Source: Isoptericola sp.
GTDB taxonomy: Bacteria; Actinomycetota; Actinomycetes; Actinomycetales; Cellulomonadaceae
Reading direction: 5' to 3'
Length of the DNA: 38,088 nucleotides
NCBI GenBank assembly: GCA_031180595.1
Contig: JAPSLQ010000013.1
Location: 1-38,088, forward strand
Below the pieces are notes generated by a model. The model was not told where the DNA came from. It searched no databases and worked only from the letters and a program-made list of their open reading frames with translations. Shown piece by piece: positions 25,815 to 34,650 of the stretch. Position numbers and translations under genes: made by a program. Position 1 is the stretch's first letter. Every line of letters begins with the position of its first letter.

Positions 25815-27064
25815 CGGGGTACCGCGCCAGGCTGGCTCTCGACGGGGGGGTACCGGTGCGCACCCGAGCGATCCCGACGACGCTCGAGCGCGCCGGCCGA
25901 CGCTTTGACGAGGCCGAGGAGGAGGCCGTGCTTCGCGTGGTGCGGTCGGGGATGCTGTCGAGCGTGTGGGGTCACGAGACGAGAGCGCTCGAGTCGGAGT
26001 TCGCAGAGCTCGTCGGCGTCGACCACGCGGTGGCATGCTCGAGCGGCACGGCTGCGATCCACCTCGCGATCGCGGCCGTCGACCCGGCGCCCGGTGACGA
26101 GATCATCGTGCCGCCCATCAGCGACATCGGCTCCGTGCTGCCGGTCCTGGCGCACAACGCGGTACCCGTCTTCGCCGACGTGGACCCGGACACCGGCTGC
26201 CTCGATCCCGCGGCGGTCGAGGCCGCGCTGACGCCGCGGACTCGGGCGATCATGGCCGTGCATCTCTTCGGAAAGCCAGCACCGGTCGACCGCCTGCGCG
26301 CGATCGCCGACCGTGCGGGTGCCGTGCTCATCGAAGACTGCGCCCAGTCCTACCTCGCACCTACCCCCGGCGGTGCGCTCGCCGGGGCGGTCGGGCACGT
26401 CGGGTGCTTCAGCCTCCAGCAGCACAAGCACATCACCGCGGGTGACGGCGGCCTGGCGGTGACGCGTGACCCTGCGCTCGCCGAGCGCATGCGTCTCTTC
26501 GCCGACAAGGGCTGGCCGAGGGCTGAGGGACGCGTCTACCGCTCGTTCGCCCTCAATTACCGCATGACCGAGCTGACCGCGGCCGTGGCGCGGGCACAGC
26601 TGCGCAAGCTGTCCGGGGTCGTCGCCGACCGACGGGCCGCCGCGGCCCGCCTCCGGGCGGCACTGGACGGTGTCGACCACCCCGTGCTTCCCGACGACGA
26701 CGGCCACGTCTACTGGTACCTGCCACTGCTCGTCGACGGCATCGACCAACGCGGGCTCGCCCGCTACGGCGACGCACTGACGGCGGAGGGAGTCCCCGCC
26801 ATCGCGGGCTACCTGGCGCGACCCCTCTACGCCGAACCCGTGCTCCGTGACGAACTCGCGTACGGGGGCAGCGGTTACCCGACACGCGGTGCAAGGTCGT
26901 ACCCCGACGGCCTGTGCCCGGTCGCGGAGGAGATGATCGCGAGACGACTCGTCGTCGTCCCGTGGAACGAGAACCTCTCGACGGAAGACGTCGAGGACGT
27001 CGCACAGGCGATCGGGAAGGTCCATCGTGCGGTCACGGCCGCGTCGGACGGGAGCGCGGCGTGA
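25808..27064 (+). CDS. DegT/DnrJ/EryC1/StrS family PLP-dependent aminotransferase (AT2)
   Basis: VDHAVACSSGTAAIHLAIAAVDPAPGDEIIVPPISDIG...CFSLQQHKHITAGDGGLAVTRD (putative PLP Lys)...LNYRMTELTAAVA; overlaps P3 stop. Confidence 0.9.
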   Translation: MVTGYRARLALDGGVPVRTRAIPTTLERAGRRFDEAEEEAVLRVVRSGMLSSVWGHETRALESEFAELVGVDHAVACSSGTAAIHLAIAAVDPAPGDEIIVPPISDIGSVLPVLAHNAVPVFADVDPDTGCLDPAAVEAALTPRTRAIMAVHLFGKPAPVDRLRAIADRAGAVLIEDCAQSYLAPTPGGALAGAVGHVGCFSLQQHKHITAGDGGLAVTRDPALAERMRLFADKGWPRAEGRVYRSFALNYRMTELTAAVARAQLRKLSGVVADRRAAAARLRAALDGVDHPVLPDDDGHVYWYLPLLVDGIDQRGLARYGDALTAEGVPAIAGYLARPLYAEPVLRDELAYGGSGYPTRGARSYPDGLCPVAEEMIARRLVVVPWNENLSTEDVEDVAQAIGKVHRAVTAASDGSAA

Positions 27065-27765
27065 TCCTCGACTGCGACCTGCTCGTCGGACGCGACCTCG
27101 ACACCGCGCGGAGGCAGCGCCCGGCGGAACTCGCGGACACGCTGCGCGAGGTGGGGATCGACGGAGGCGCCGTCGCGTCGCTGCGGGCACTTTCGTTCCA
27201 TGCGCGAAGCGGAAACCGAGAGGCGCACGAAGCGGCCGTCGCGCACGGGTGGCTGGCTGTCGTCGCCGTCGATCTCCGCGACCCGCTCGGGGCAGAGGCG
27301 GAGATCCTGGCGGCGCGTGAGGCCGGCATCCGGCTCGTGCGTCTTGCTCCCGAGCGTCAGGGCATCCCGCCGGCGGCGCCCAGGGTGCGGCTCTTGGCCC
27401 GGATCGCGACCGAGAGCGGTGCGACGATCCTCGCCGAGGGCGCGCTGCCCAGCGTCGCGCCGGCGTTCGTCGGACTCGGGGCGAACGTCGTGTTCCTCGA
27501 CCAGCACTTCTACGACCTGGGGGAGTTCATCCTGCTGTCGCGCGACGAACCGGGCTTTCACGCCTCGACCCGGCTTCTCGGCGCTCCGGGGGCGTGGGAG
27601 ACGCTCCTCGAACACGCGGGCGTGGAACGCCTCGTGTTCGGGGTGCGCAGCGGGTGGTACGAGATCTCGAGCGTGCTCGAACGGTTCCACGCTCTCGGCC
27701 TCGACGACGTCGAGCGGGCGCTCGTCGGGCACGGCAACCTCGAACGCTTGGCAGGACCGCGATGA
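27061..27765 (+). CDS. Degenerate amidohydrolase-fold protein (pAH2)
   Basis: MILDCDLLVGRD in place of DxHxHxG; VERLVFGVRSGWYE in place of FGSDxP; same operon position and layout as pAH1; GTGA overlap. Confidence 0.6.
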   Translation: MILDCDLLVGRDLDTARRQRPAELADTLREVGIDGGAVASLRALSFHARSGNREAHEAAVAHGWLAVVAVDLRDPLGAEAEILAAREAGIRLVRLAPERQGIPPAAPRVRLLARIATESGATILAEGALPSVAPAFVGLGANVVFLDQHFYDLGEFILLSRDEPGFHASTRLLGAPGAWETLLEHAGVERLVFGVRSGWYEISSVLERFHALGLDDVERALVGHGNLERLAGPR

Positions 27766-28499
27766 TCATCGACGTGCACGGACATCTGGGGCCGTGGTTC
27801 TTCTCCGGCAACGATGCGTCGACCGGGCAGGACAACGTGCGCCTCATGGACGCTCACGGCATCGACGTGCAGCTCGTCTCGAGCGTCGAGGCCGTCAACT
27901 ACGACCCTGAGTCGGGCAACCAGGCCCTGGCCTCGGCGATCGCCGACGAACCGCGGCTCCTCGGGATGCTCGTGATCGACCCCCGGGAGCTGGCGCTCGC
28001 GGAGAGGCAGCTCGAGTCCCTGCCGTCGACGTTCGTGGGGGCCAAGATCCATACCCACTACGCGCGCACGTCGCCACGGTCCGGTGCGATGGCCGACGCT
28101 CTGCGACTGTGCGCGGCGGCCGGGCTTCCCGTGCTCGTGCACACGTGGGAGGCCGAGGTGGTCGAGCTTGCCGAGACCGTGGCACGCGTCGACGACGTTC
28201 GCGTGATCGCCGGCCACATGGGCGGACCCGGCTGGCGCCGGAGTCCGAGTGCGGTCGAACGGACCGACCGCCTCTGGCTCGAACCGTGCTGGTCGCACGC
28301 TCCTGCCGGACGCATCCGCTGGGTGCTCGATCGCGTCGGTCCCGAGCGGCTCGTGTTCGGCAGCGACTCGACGCTCATCGACCCGGGAGTCACGCTCGGG
28401 GCGGTCAGGGCCGCTCGTCTGGACGCCGAGGAGGAACGCCGGGTCTTCCACGCCAACGCCATCGAGATCTTCGGAGACCGGGTGGTTCCTGGGTCATGA
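27762..28499 (+). CDS. Amidohydrolase family protein (AH2)
   Basis: MIIDVHGHLGPW...VGAKIHTHYARTSPRSGAM...VLVHTWEAE...VIAGHMGG...LVFGSDSTLIDPG; ATGA overlap. Confidence 0.85.
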   Translation: MIIDVHGHLGPWFFSGNDASTGQDNVRLMDAHGIDVQLVSSVEAVNYDPESGNQALASAIADEPRLLGMLVIDPRELALAERQLESLPSTFVGAKIHTHYARTSPRSGAMADALRLCAAAGLPVLVHTWEAEVVELAETVARVDDVRVIAGHMGGPGWRRSPSAVERTDRLWLEPCWSHAPAGRIRWVLDRVGPERLVFGSDSTLIDPGVTLGAVRAARLDAEEERRVFHANAIEIFGDRVVPGS

Positions 28500-28550
28500 C
28501 GTCGGTTCGGTACGCCGAGGCTCCTGGAGATCACGGCACCGGCCGTCGCC

Positions 28551-29225
28551 TCAGGTGAGCAGCCCTTCCTGCAGGGCGCGGAGCACCGCCCGCGTCCGGT
28601 CGCGGACGCCGAGCTTGAGCAGGACGGCGGACACGTGGTTCTTGACCGTGCCCTCCGCGAGGTAGAGCGCGTCGGCGATCTGCCGGTTCGACCAGCCGTG
28701 CGCCAGCAGCCGGAGCACCGCGAGCTCCCGCTCGGTGAGGGAGTCCATCACGGGGCGCTCGCCGTCCGCCGACAGGCCGGAGCGGACCGCCCGGAGCAAC
28801 CGCTCGGTCACGGCGGGCTGCACGAAGGTGCCGCCCTCGGCGAGCACGTGTACCGCCTGGACGAGCCGGTCGAGGGTCACGTCCTTCAGCAGGTACCCGT
28901 CCGCGCCGGCCCGCAGCGCACGCAGCACGAGCTCGTCGTCGTCGAACGTCGTCAGGACCAGCACGGGGGTCTCGTGCCCTCGCTCGCGCAGCGTCTCGAG
29001 CGCCCAGATGCCGTCGCGGCCGGGCATGCGCAGGTCGAGCAGGACGACGTCGGGCGCGTGCTCGGCGACCGCCGCGACCGCCGTCTCGCCGTCGTCGGCC
29101 TCCGCCACCACGTCGAACCGCACGCCGTCATGGTTCGCGATCTCGAGGAGGCTCCGGATGCCGCGCCGCACGAGCGTCTGGTCGTCGACCAGCACGATCC
29201 GGACCGCGACCGCCACGTCGTTCAC
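28551..29225 (-). CDS. NarL/LuxR-type response regulator
   Basis: VRIVLVDDQTLVRRGIRSLLE...DVVLLDLRMPGRDG...LTERELAVLRLLAHGWSNRQIADALYLAEGTVKNHVSAVLLKLGVRDR. Confidence 0.95.
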   Translation of the reverse strand: MNDVAVAVRIVLVDDQTLVRRGIRSLLEIANHDGVRFDVVAEADDGETAVAAVAEHAPDVVLLDLRMPGRDGIWALETLRERGHETPVLVLTTFDDDELVLRALRAGADGYLLKDVTLDRLVQAVHVLAEGGTFVQPAVTERLLRAVRSGLSADGERPVMDSLTERELAVLRLLAHGWSNRQIADALYLAEGTVKNHVSAVLLKLGVRDRTRAVLRALQEGLLT

Positions 29226-30349
29226 GATGCCGTCCGTGCTGCGAGGTGCGCCTCCACGCGGAACCCCGCCGACGCGTCGAACGACGCCTCGCCCCCGAGG
29301 GCCCGCGTGCGCTCGACGATGCCGCGCAGCCCGTTGCCGAGCCGCACGTCGCCGGAGGAGAGACCGTCGTCCTGCGCCACCAGCGTGAGGCGGTCGCCGT
29401 GGCTGGCGACCTCCAGCCGCAGCACCGTGGCCATCTCCGCATGGCGCACGGCGTTGGTCACCACCTCCTGCACCACCCGCACGAGGGCGGCTGTCTGCTC
29501 CTCGTCCGCGACGACGTCGTCGGCCACGACGACCTCCACGCGCGGCCGCGGAACCGCCGTGGCGACGGCCTCGAGCGCCGCGCGGAGGTCGGGCGCCCGC
29601 CGGCGCAGCTCGCCGACCGTATGCCGGACGTCGTCGAGCAGCTCGCGTGCCACGGCGCGTGCCCGCTCGACGTGCTCGCGCCCGGCGTCCGGGTCACGGT
29701 GCACCGCGGACTCGAGCTCGAGGGCGAGCACGGTGAGCTGGTGACCGACGAGGTCGTGCAGCTCCCGCGCGATGCGGAGCCGCTCGGAGGCGCGCGTGGC
29801 CTCCTCCCGCAGCACCGCCGCGGCGGCGAGCTCGGCGTGCGCGGCGGCCAGCTCCGTCCGCATCCGCTGCTCGCGCTGCAGGGCGATGCTCACCATGACG
29901 GCCGAGACCTGCAGCAGCAGGTACAGCCCGACCGCGAGCGCGTTCTCGAGCACGCCCTGTCCGTGGCCGCTCAGACCGCCGACGACGGCGAGGGCGGCCG
30001 TGTTCGTCACGACGACCACGACCGTGGTCCACGGCGGTGCGACGTAGGTGCTCAACGCCGCGCCGACCACGAGCAGGATCGGGAGCCAGCCCGCGCCGGG
30101 CACCGTGACGACGAGCGCCGCGGCCAGCGCCGTCTGCAGGAGGCACGCGACGACGGCGCGGCCGCTGCGCGACGTCGTCGCGGCGCACGCGAGCACGGCG
30201 GCGAAGTACAGGCCCGCGAGGGCGCCCCACACCCAGACCGGGACGAGGAACCGCGCCGGGTCGCCGGCGAAGGGCACGGGGACGACGATCACCAGGCAGA
30301 CGAGCAGGGTCGTCAGCCCGGCCAGCATCTCCGGACCGAGGCGGCGCAC
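29222..30349 (-). CDS. Sensor histidine kinase (HisKA_3/NarX type)
   Basis: ERLRIARELHDLVGHQLTVLALELES; HATPase region VVQEVVTNAVRHAE...LGNGLRGIVERTRALGG; multiple TM helices; start inferred from TACCGT -10 and leaderless GTG (ORF extends to 30382). Confidence 0.9.
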   Translation of the reverse strand: MRRLGPEMLAGLTTLLVCLVIVVPVPFAGDPARFLVPVWVWGALAGLYFAAVLACAATTSRSGRAVVACLLQTALAAALVVTVPGAGWLPILLVVGAALSTYVAPPWTTVVVVVTNTAALAVVGGLSGHGQGVLENALAVGLYLLLQVSAVMVSIALQREQRMRTELAAAHAELAAAAVLREEATRASERLRIARELHDLVGHQLTVLALELESAVHRDPDAGREHVERARAVARELLDDVRHTVGELRRRAPDLRAALEAVATAVPRPRVEVVVADDVVADEEQTAALVRVVQEVVTNAVRHAEMATVLRLEVASHGDRLTLVAQDDGLSSGDVRLGNGLRGIVERTRALGGEASFDASAGFRVEAHLAARTAS

Positions 30350-30459
30350 GCGTCCACGGTATCGGGACGCGGGCCGGGCCACCCGTGCCGGAAGTCACCG
30401 GCGCGCCCGGTGACCGTCGGCACACGTGCGCGCCGACGGGGCGCCCTAGCGTCGGGGCC

Positions 30460-31236
30460 GTGGATGCCATCAGGACGCAGCGGCTGCGCAAGACCTACCG
30501 CCGGAGAGGCCGCGGTCGCGGACGGACCGTCGCCGTCGACGACCTCGACCTGACCGTCGTCAGCGGCGAGGTCATGGGCCTGCTGGGGCGCAACGGTGCC
30601 GGCAAGACGACGGCTGTCGAGATGATCGCCGGCCTGCGCACGCCGGACCGTGGACAGGTGCGGGTCCTCGGCCTCGACCCGCGGACGGACCGCGCCCGCG
30701 TGCGCGGGGTGCTCGGCGTGCAGCTGCAGGCCCCGCGGCTGCACGACGCGTTGACCGTCCGCGAGCTGGTGCGCCTGCACCGGTCGTTCTACCCGACGGG
30801 CCGCGACCCCGACGAGCTGATCGACGCGCTGGGTCTGGGCGAGGTCCGCGGCACCCGGTTCGAGAAGCTCTCCGGCGGCCAGCAGCAGCGCACCTCGGTC
30901 GCGGTGGCGCTCGTCGGCGCGCCGCGCGTGGTCGTGCTCGACGAGCTCACCACGGGGCTGGACCCGGAGGCGCGGCGGGGCATGTGGGGGCTCGTGCGGG
31001 GCCTGCGCGACGACGGCGTGACCGTGCTGCTCGTGAGCCACCACATGGACGAGGTCGAGCGGCTGTGCGACCGCGTCACGGTGCTCGACGGCGGTCGCGT
31101 CGTCGCGCGCGGCACTCCCGCCTCGCTCGTGGCCGACGCCCGACTCGCCCCGGGTGCCGGGCTGGAGGAGGCGTTCTTCGCCCTCACCGACCGCGCCGCA
31201 CCGGTCCCGCCGATCACCGAGGAGGCCGCCCCATGA
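30460..31236 (+). CDS. ABC transporter ATP-binding protein
   Basis: GLLGRNGAGKTTAVEMIAGL (Walker A), LSGGQQQRTSVAVALVGAPRVVVLDELTTGLDP. Confidence 0.95.
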   Translation: MDAIRTQRLRKTYRRRGRGRGRTVAVDDLDLTVVSGEVMGLLGRNGAGKTTAVEMIAGLRTPDRGQVRVLGLDPRTDRARVRGVLGVQLQAPRLHDALTVRELVRLHRSFYPTGRDPDELIDALGLGEVRGTRFEKLSGGQQQRTSVAVALVGAPRVVVLDELTTGLDPEARRGMWGLVRGLRDDGVTVLLVSHHMDEVERLCDRVTVLDGGRVVARGTPASLVADARLAPGAGLEEAFFALTDRAAPVPPITEEAAP

Positions 31237-32024
31237 CCGCCCCGACCACCATGACCGCCCTGCCCGCCGTCCGTCCCGGGCCGCGCGCGTGGGCGGCCCT
31301 GGCGCTCGCGGAAGCGAGGATGGTCGCGCGCGACACCGCGGGCCTCGTGGTCCCGCTCGGCATGCCGGTGCTGATCCTCGTCATGAACGGCATCGCGTTC
31401 GGCACGGACCAGGTGCTGCCGGACGCCGGTGGCCGGACCGTGCTCGAGGTGCACGTGCTGCCGGTGACGCTCACGATCGTGGTCACCATGGTCGGCGTCG
31501 TCAACGTGCCGAGCTTCCTGGCCGCCTACCGGCGCACCGGGATCCTGCGGAGGCTCGGCGTCACACCCGCCTCGCCGGCGATGGTGCTCGTCACGCAGGG
31601 GCTCGTCGGGATCGTCCAGATCGCGGCCGGTCTCGCGATCGCCCTCGGCGTCGCCGTGTGGCACTTCGGTGCCGCCGGCCCGGCGCGCCCCTGGGCGGCC
31701 GCGGGCGCGCTCGCGCTCGCGGTGGCGTCGACGTACGCGGTCGGGATGCTGGTCGCCGCCGTCGCACCCACCCCGCAGTCCGCGGTCGCGCTGGGGCTTC
31801 TCGCCTTCTTCGCGATGGGCGCCACGGGCGGGATGTTCGGCCCGCGCGAGAACCTGCCCGACGCCGTGCGCGACGTCGGTGCCGTGCTCCCGTTCGGCGC
31901 CACGGTCGACACCTTGGGCTCCGCGTGGGTCGGGTCGGGCGCGCCGGGTGCGGCCCTGCTCGGTCTGGTCGCCACCGCGGTGATCGGGGGAGGACTCGCG
32001 GCGCTGTGGTTCCGCTGGGAGTAG
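31233..32024 (+). CDS. ABC transporter permease (ABC-2 type)
   Basis: ATGA overlap with ATPase; multiple TM segments; FLAAYRRTGILRRLGVTPASPAMVLVTQGL. Confidence 0.9.
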   Translation: MTAPTTMTALPAVRPGPRAWAALALAEARMVARDTAGLVVPLGMPVLILVMNGIAFGTDQVLPDAGGRTVLEVHVLPVTLTIVVTMVGVVNVPSFLAAYRRTGILRRLGVTPASPAMVLVTQGLVGIVQIAAGLAIALGVAVWHFGAAGPARPWAAAGALALAVASTYAVGMLVAAVAPTPQSAVALGLLAFFAMGATGGMFGPRENLPDAVRDVGAVLPFGATVDTLGSAWVGSGAPGAALLGLVATAVIGGGLAALWFRWE

Positions 32025-32072
32025 CCGAGCGGTACGGGGGCGAGCGGTGCGCACCGGGCGTACGATCCGGAC

Positions 32073-32957
32073 ATGTTCGAGGAAGGACAGCTCTACGCCC
32101 CCGTCACCGAGGACGAGGACGGCGTCACGGTCCACCTGGCGGACGACCACCCCGGCGCGAACGACGCGGTGTACCGGCGGCGTCGCGAGGAGATCGCCGG
32201 GCCCGCGCTGCGGTGGACCCCGGGCGATCCCGTGCCGCAGGTCGAGTACACGGACGCCGAGAACGAGATCTGGCGCAAGGTCTGCTCGGAGCTCGCGCCG
32301 AAGCACGAGCGGCTCGCGATCCGGGGCTTCCTCGAGGGCAAGGAGGCCCTCGGGCTCCCCACCGACCGTGTGCCCCAGCTCGACGAGGTGAGTGCCGGGC
32401 TCGAGGCGCTCAGCGGGTTCCGGCTGCACCCGGCCGCGGGGCTCGTGCCGCTCGACCAGTTCTACGGCTCCCTGGCCGACGGCGTCTTCCACTCGACGCA
32501 GTACCTGAGGCACGGGTCCCAGCCGCTGTACACGCCGGAGCCCGACATCATCCACGAGGTCGTCGGACACGGGAACCTGCTCGCGAACCCGGGGATCGCC
32601 GAGGTGAAGCGGCGCGCGGGGGAGGCGGCCCGCCGGTGCGAGACCCCGGAGGGGCTCCAGTTCGTCGCGGACGTCTTCTGGTTCACGATCGAGTTCGGGG
32701 TCATGTACGAGGACGGCGAGCTGCGTTGCTACGGCGCCGGCCTGCTCTCGTCCTACGGCGAGATCGAGGAGTTCCGGGACGCCACCATCCGCCCTCTCGA
32801 CTTCTACGCCATGGGCACGCTCGACTACGACATCTCGCACTACCAGCCCACGCTGTTCGCCTGCGACGGGATGAACGAGCTCACCGAGCGCGTGGGCGAG
32901 TTCTTCACCGAGTTCGACGACGAGACACCGGCGCGCCTGGCCGCACGAGCCCGCTAG
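32073..32957 (+). CDS. phhA: Aromatic amino acid hydroxylase (phenylalanine 4-monooxygenase-like)
   Basis: DIIHEVVGHGNLLANP (HEVxGH) and FWFTIEFGVMYEDGELRCYGAGLLSSYGE; consistent with 2-His-1-Glu iron site. Confidence 0.9.
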   Translation: MFEEGQLYAPVTEDEDGVTVHLADDHPGANDAVYRRRREEIAGPALRWTPGDPVPQVEYTDAENEIWRKVCSELAPKHERLAIRGFLEGKEALGLPTDRVPQLDEVSAGLEALSGFRLHPAAGLVPLDQFYGSLADGVFHSTQYLRHGSQPLYTPEPDIIHEVVGHGNLLANPGIAEVKRRAGEAARRCETPEGLQFVADVFWFTIEFGVMYEDGELRCYGAGLLSSYGEIEEFRDATIRPLDFYAMGTLDYDISHYQPTLFACDGMNELTERVGEFFTEFDDETPARLAARAR

Positions 32958-33025
32958 GGAGCGCCCCCGCGTCGTTCGGCGCACGCCTGCGCACGCGCAA
33001 CTTTCCCCGCGGGCCTGAGCGGGCG

Positions 33026-33055
33026 TTGACATGTGACCAAATGGTCACCTATCTT
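33026..33055 (+). promoter_or_regulatory. Promoter of ArsR-type operon
   Basis: TTGACA (33026-33031), 18 bp, TATCTT (33050-33055). Confidence 0.65.
33033..33048. promoter_or_regulatory. Probable ArsR-family operator GTGACCA-AA-TGGTCAC
   Basis: Perfect 7-bp inverted repeat within the spacer of the ArsR gene promoter. Confidence 0.65.
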
Positions 33056-33060
33056 GAGGT

Positions 33061-33399
33061 GTGACGAGAGACGACGACCTCGACCTGACGTTCAAGGCTC
33101 TCGCCGACCCGACCCGGCGGCGCATCCTCGACGCGCTGCGGGACCGCGACGGCCAGTCGCTCTCGGAGCTCGAGGCACTGGTCACCAAGGAGACCGACAT
33201 GACGCGGTTCGGGGTCATGAAGCACCTGAAGGTCCTGGTCGCGGGCGGGCTCGTGACGACCGAGCGGCAGGGCCGGCAGACCTTGCACTACCTGAACGCG
33301 ACGCAGATCCGCCTCATCCACGACCGCTGGATCTCGAGGTACACCGAACCGAAGGTCGCCGCGCTCAGCGACCTCAAGAGCAGATTGGAGTCGACGTGA
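33061..33399 (+). CDS. ArsR-family transcriptional regulator
   Basis: LTFKALADPTRRRILDALRDRDGQSLSELEALV...MTRFGVMKHLKVLVAGGLVTTERQGRQTLHYLN. Confidence 0.92.
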   Translation: MTRDDDLDLTFKALADPTRRRILDALRDRDGQSLSELEALVTKETDMTRFGVMKHLKVLVAGGLVTTERQGRQTLHYLNATQIRLIHDRWISRYTEPKVAALSDLKSRLEST

Positions 33400-33881
33400 C
33401 CCACCCCGCCGCTGCGGACGCCACCAGCACCGAGGCCGCCGACAGGCTCGTCTTCCAGATCTACATCAGGGCCACGCCGGAGCAGGTCTGGCAGGGGATC
33501 ACGCAGACCGAGTTCCGCAGGCAGTACTTCTTCGGCTCGACGTTCGAGTCGACGCTGGAACCCGGTTCACCCCTGCGGTCGCACGGCCCGGACGGCGAGC
33601 TGTGGGGGGACGACGTCGTCCTCGAGTGCGACCCGCCCCGGCTGCTCTCCCACAGCTGGCGGAGCCTGTGGGACCCGGCCGCGGCGGAGGAGGCCCCGAG
33701 CCGCGTCACCTGGCGGATCGAAGAACAGGGGGACGGCATCACCAAGCTCACCGTGGTGCACGACCGGCTCGAGCACTCGCCCGCCACGGCGCGCGGGGTG
33801 AGCAGCGGCTGGGCGCTCATCATCAGTGGCCTCAAGACGGTCCTCGAGACCGGCACCCCGCTCTCCGGATCCCGGGGATGA
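33396..33881 (+). CDS. SRPBCC (AHSA1-like) domain protein
   Basis: FQIYIRATPEQVWQGITQTEFRRQYFFGSTFESTLEPGS...RVTWRIEEQGDGITKLTVVHDRL; GTGA overlap with ArsR. Confidence 0.88.
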   Translation: MTHPAAADATSTEAADRLVFQIYIRATPEQVWQGITQTEFRRQYFFGSTFESTLEPGSPLRSHGPDGELWGDDVVLECDPPRLLSHSWRSLWDPAAAEEAPSRVTWRIEEQGDGITKLTVVHDRLEHSPATARGVSSGWALIISGLKTVLETGTPLSGSRG

Positions 33882-33898
33882 ACAAGGAGGAACATGCG

Positions 33899-34219
33899 AT
33901 GTCCTGGTACCTCTACAGGCTCCGGGCCCACCGCCCGGACTTCGCCCAGACCATGACCGAGGCCGAGACGGCCACGATGATGGCGCACGTCGAGTACTGG
34001 CGCGGCCCGTCGCGAGACGGCCGCGTGCTGATCTACTCGCCCGTCGCCGACCCTGCGCACAGCTGGGGGATGGCGATCGTGCAGGCCGACTCCGACGCCG
34101 AGCTCGAGGAGCTCCGCGCCGGGGACCCTGCCCACCTCGCCGACGTCGGCGAGATCGACTGGCTGCTGCTGCCCATGCCCGTCGTGGCCGGGGTGGCGGC
34201 GCCGACCCACACCAGGTAA
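33899..34219 (+). CDS. YciI-like family protein
   Basis: MSWYLYRLRAHRPDFAQTMTEAETATMMAHVEYW...VLIYSPVADPAHSWGMAIVQADS; RBS AAGGAGG. Confidence 0.75.
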   Translation: MSWYLYRLRAHRPDFAQTMTEAETATMMAHVEYWRGPSRDGRVLIYSPVADPAHSWGMAIVQADSDAELEELRAGDPAHLADVGEIDWLLLPMPVVAGVAAPTHTR

Positions 34220-34231
34220 GGAACCAGTGCG

Positions 34232-34585
34232 ATGGCAAAGCACCCCGTGGCGTTCTTCGAGATCGTCAGCCCCAAGGCACCCGAGGCCCAGGCCTTCTAC
34301 CGCGACCTCTTCGGCTGGTCCGTCGACACCGACGACGACGGCTACGGCCTGGTGGACACCGGCGCCGGGGACGACGCCGTCGGCGGCGGGATCGGCCCGT
34401 CGGCGACGTCCGGCGACACCGGCGTCAAGATCTACGTCCGGACCGACGACCTCGAGGGCACGATCGCTCGTGCCCAGGAGCTCGGGTCGTCGGTCTACCT
34501 CGAGCCGACGGACCTGCCGGGCGGGTTCGGACGGATCGCCGTCGTCAGCGACCCTGACGGCAACCCGCTCGGCCTCTGGGCCTGA
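34232..34585 (+). CDS. VOC (glyoxalase) family protein
   Basis: HPVAFFEIVSPKAPEAQAFYRDLFGWSVD...VKIYVRTDDLEGTIARAQELGSSVYLEPTDLPG...VVSDPDGNPLGLWA. Confidence 0.92.
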   Translation: MAKHPVAFFEIVSPKAPEAQAFYRDLFGWSVDTDDDGYGLVDTGAGDDAVGGGIGPSATSGDTGVKIYVRTDDLEGTIARAQELGSSVYLEPTDLPGGFGRIAVVSDPDGNPLGLWA

Positions 34586-34595
34586 GCGGCACCTC

Positions 34596-34612
34596 CGAGG
34601 GTCACGCCCTCG
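34596..34612. terminator. Small hairpin between convergent VOC and LacI genes
   Basis: CGAGGG-TCACG-CCCTCG; 6-bp stem, 5-nt loop. Confidence 0.4.
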
Positions 34613-34650
34613 CTCGGCCTGCGGCGCCGGACGACGCAGGGGACGCAGGG

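Noticed and set aside
23865-26036. 723-aa minus-strand ORF opposite P3/AT2
   Set aside because: Antisense shadow frame without motifs.
28533-28546. ACGGC-ACCG-GCCGT hairpin between convergent AH2 and response regulator as terminator
   Set aside because: Only a 5-bp stem and no T-tract; too weak to call.
30789-33032. 747-aa minus-strand ORF opposite ABC exporter and hydroxylase
   Set aside because: Crosses three strongly supported plus-strand genes; shadow ORF.
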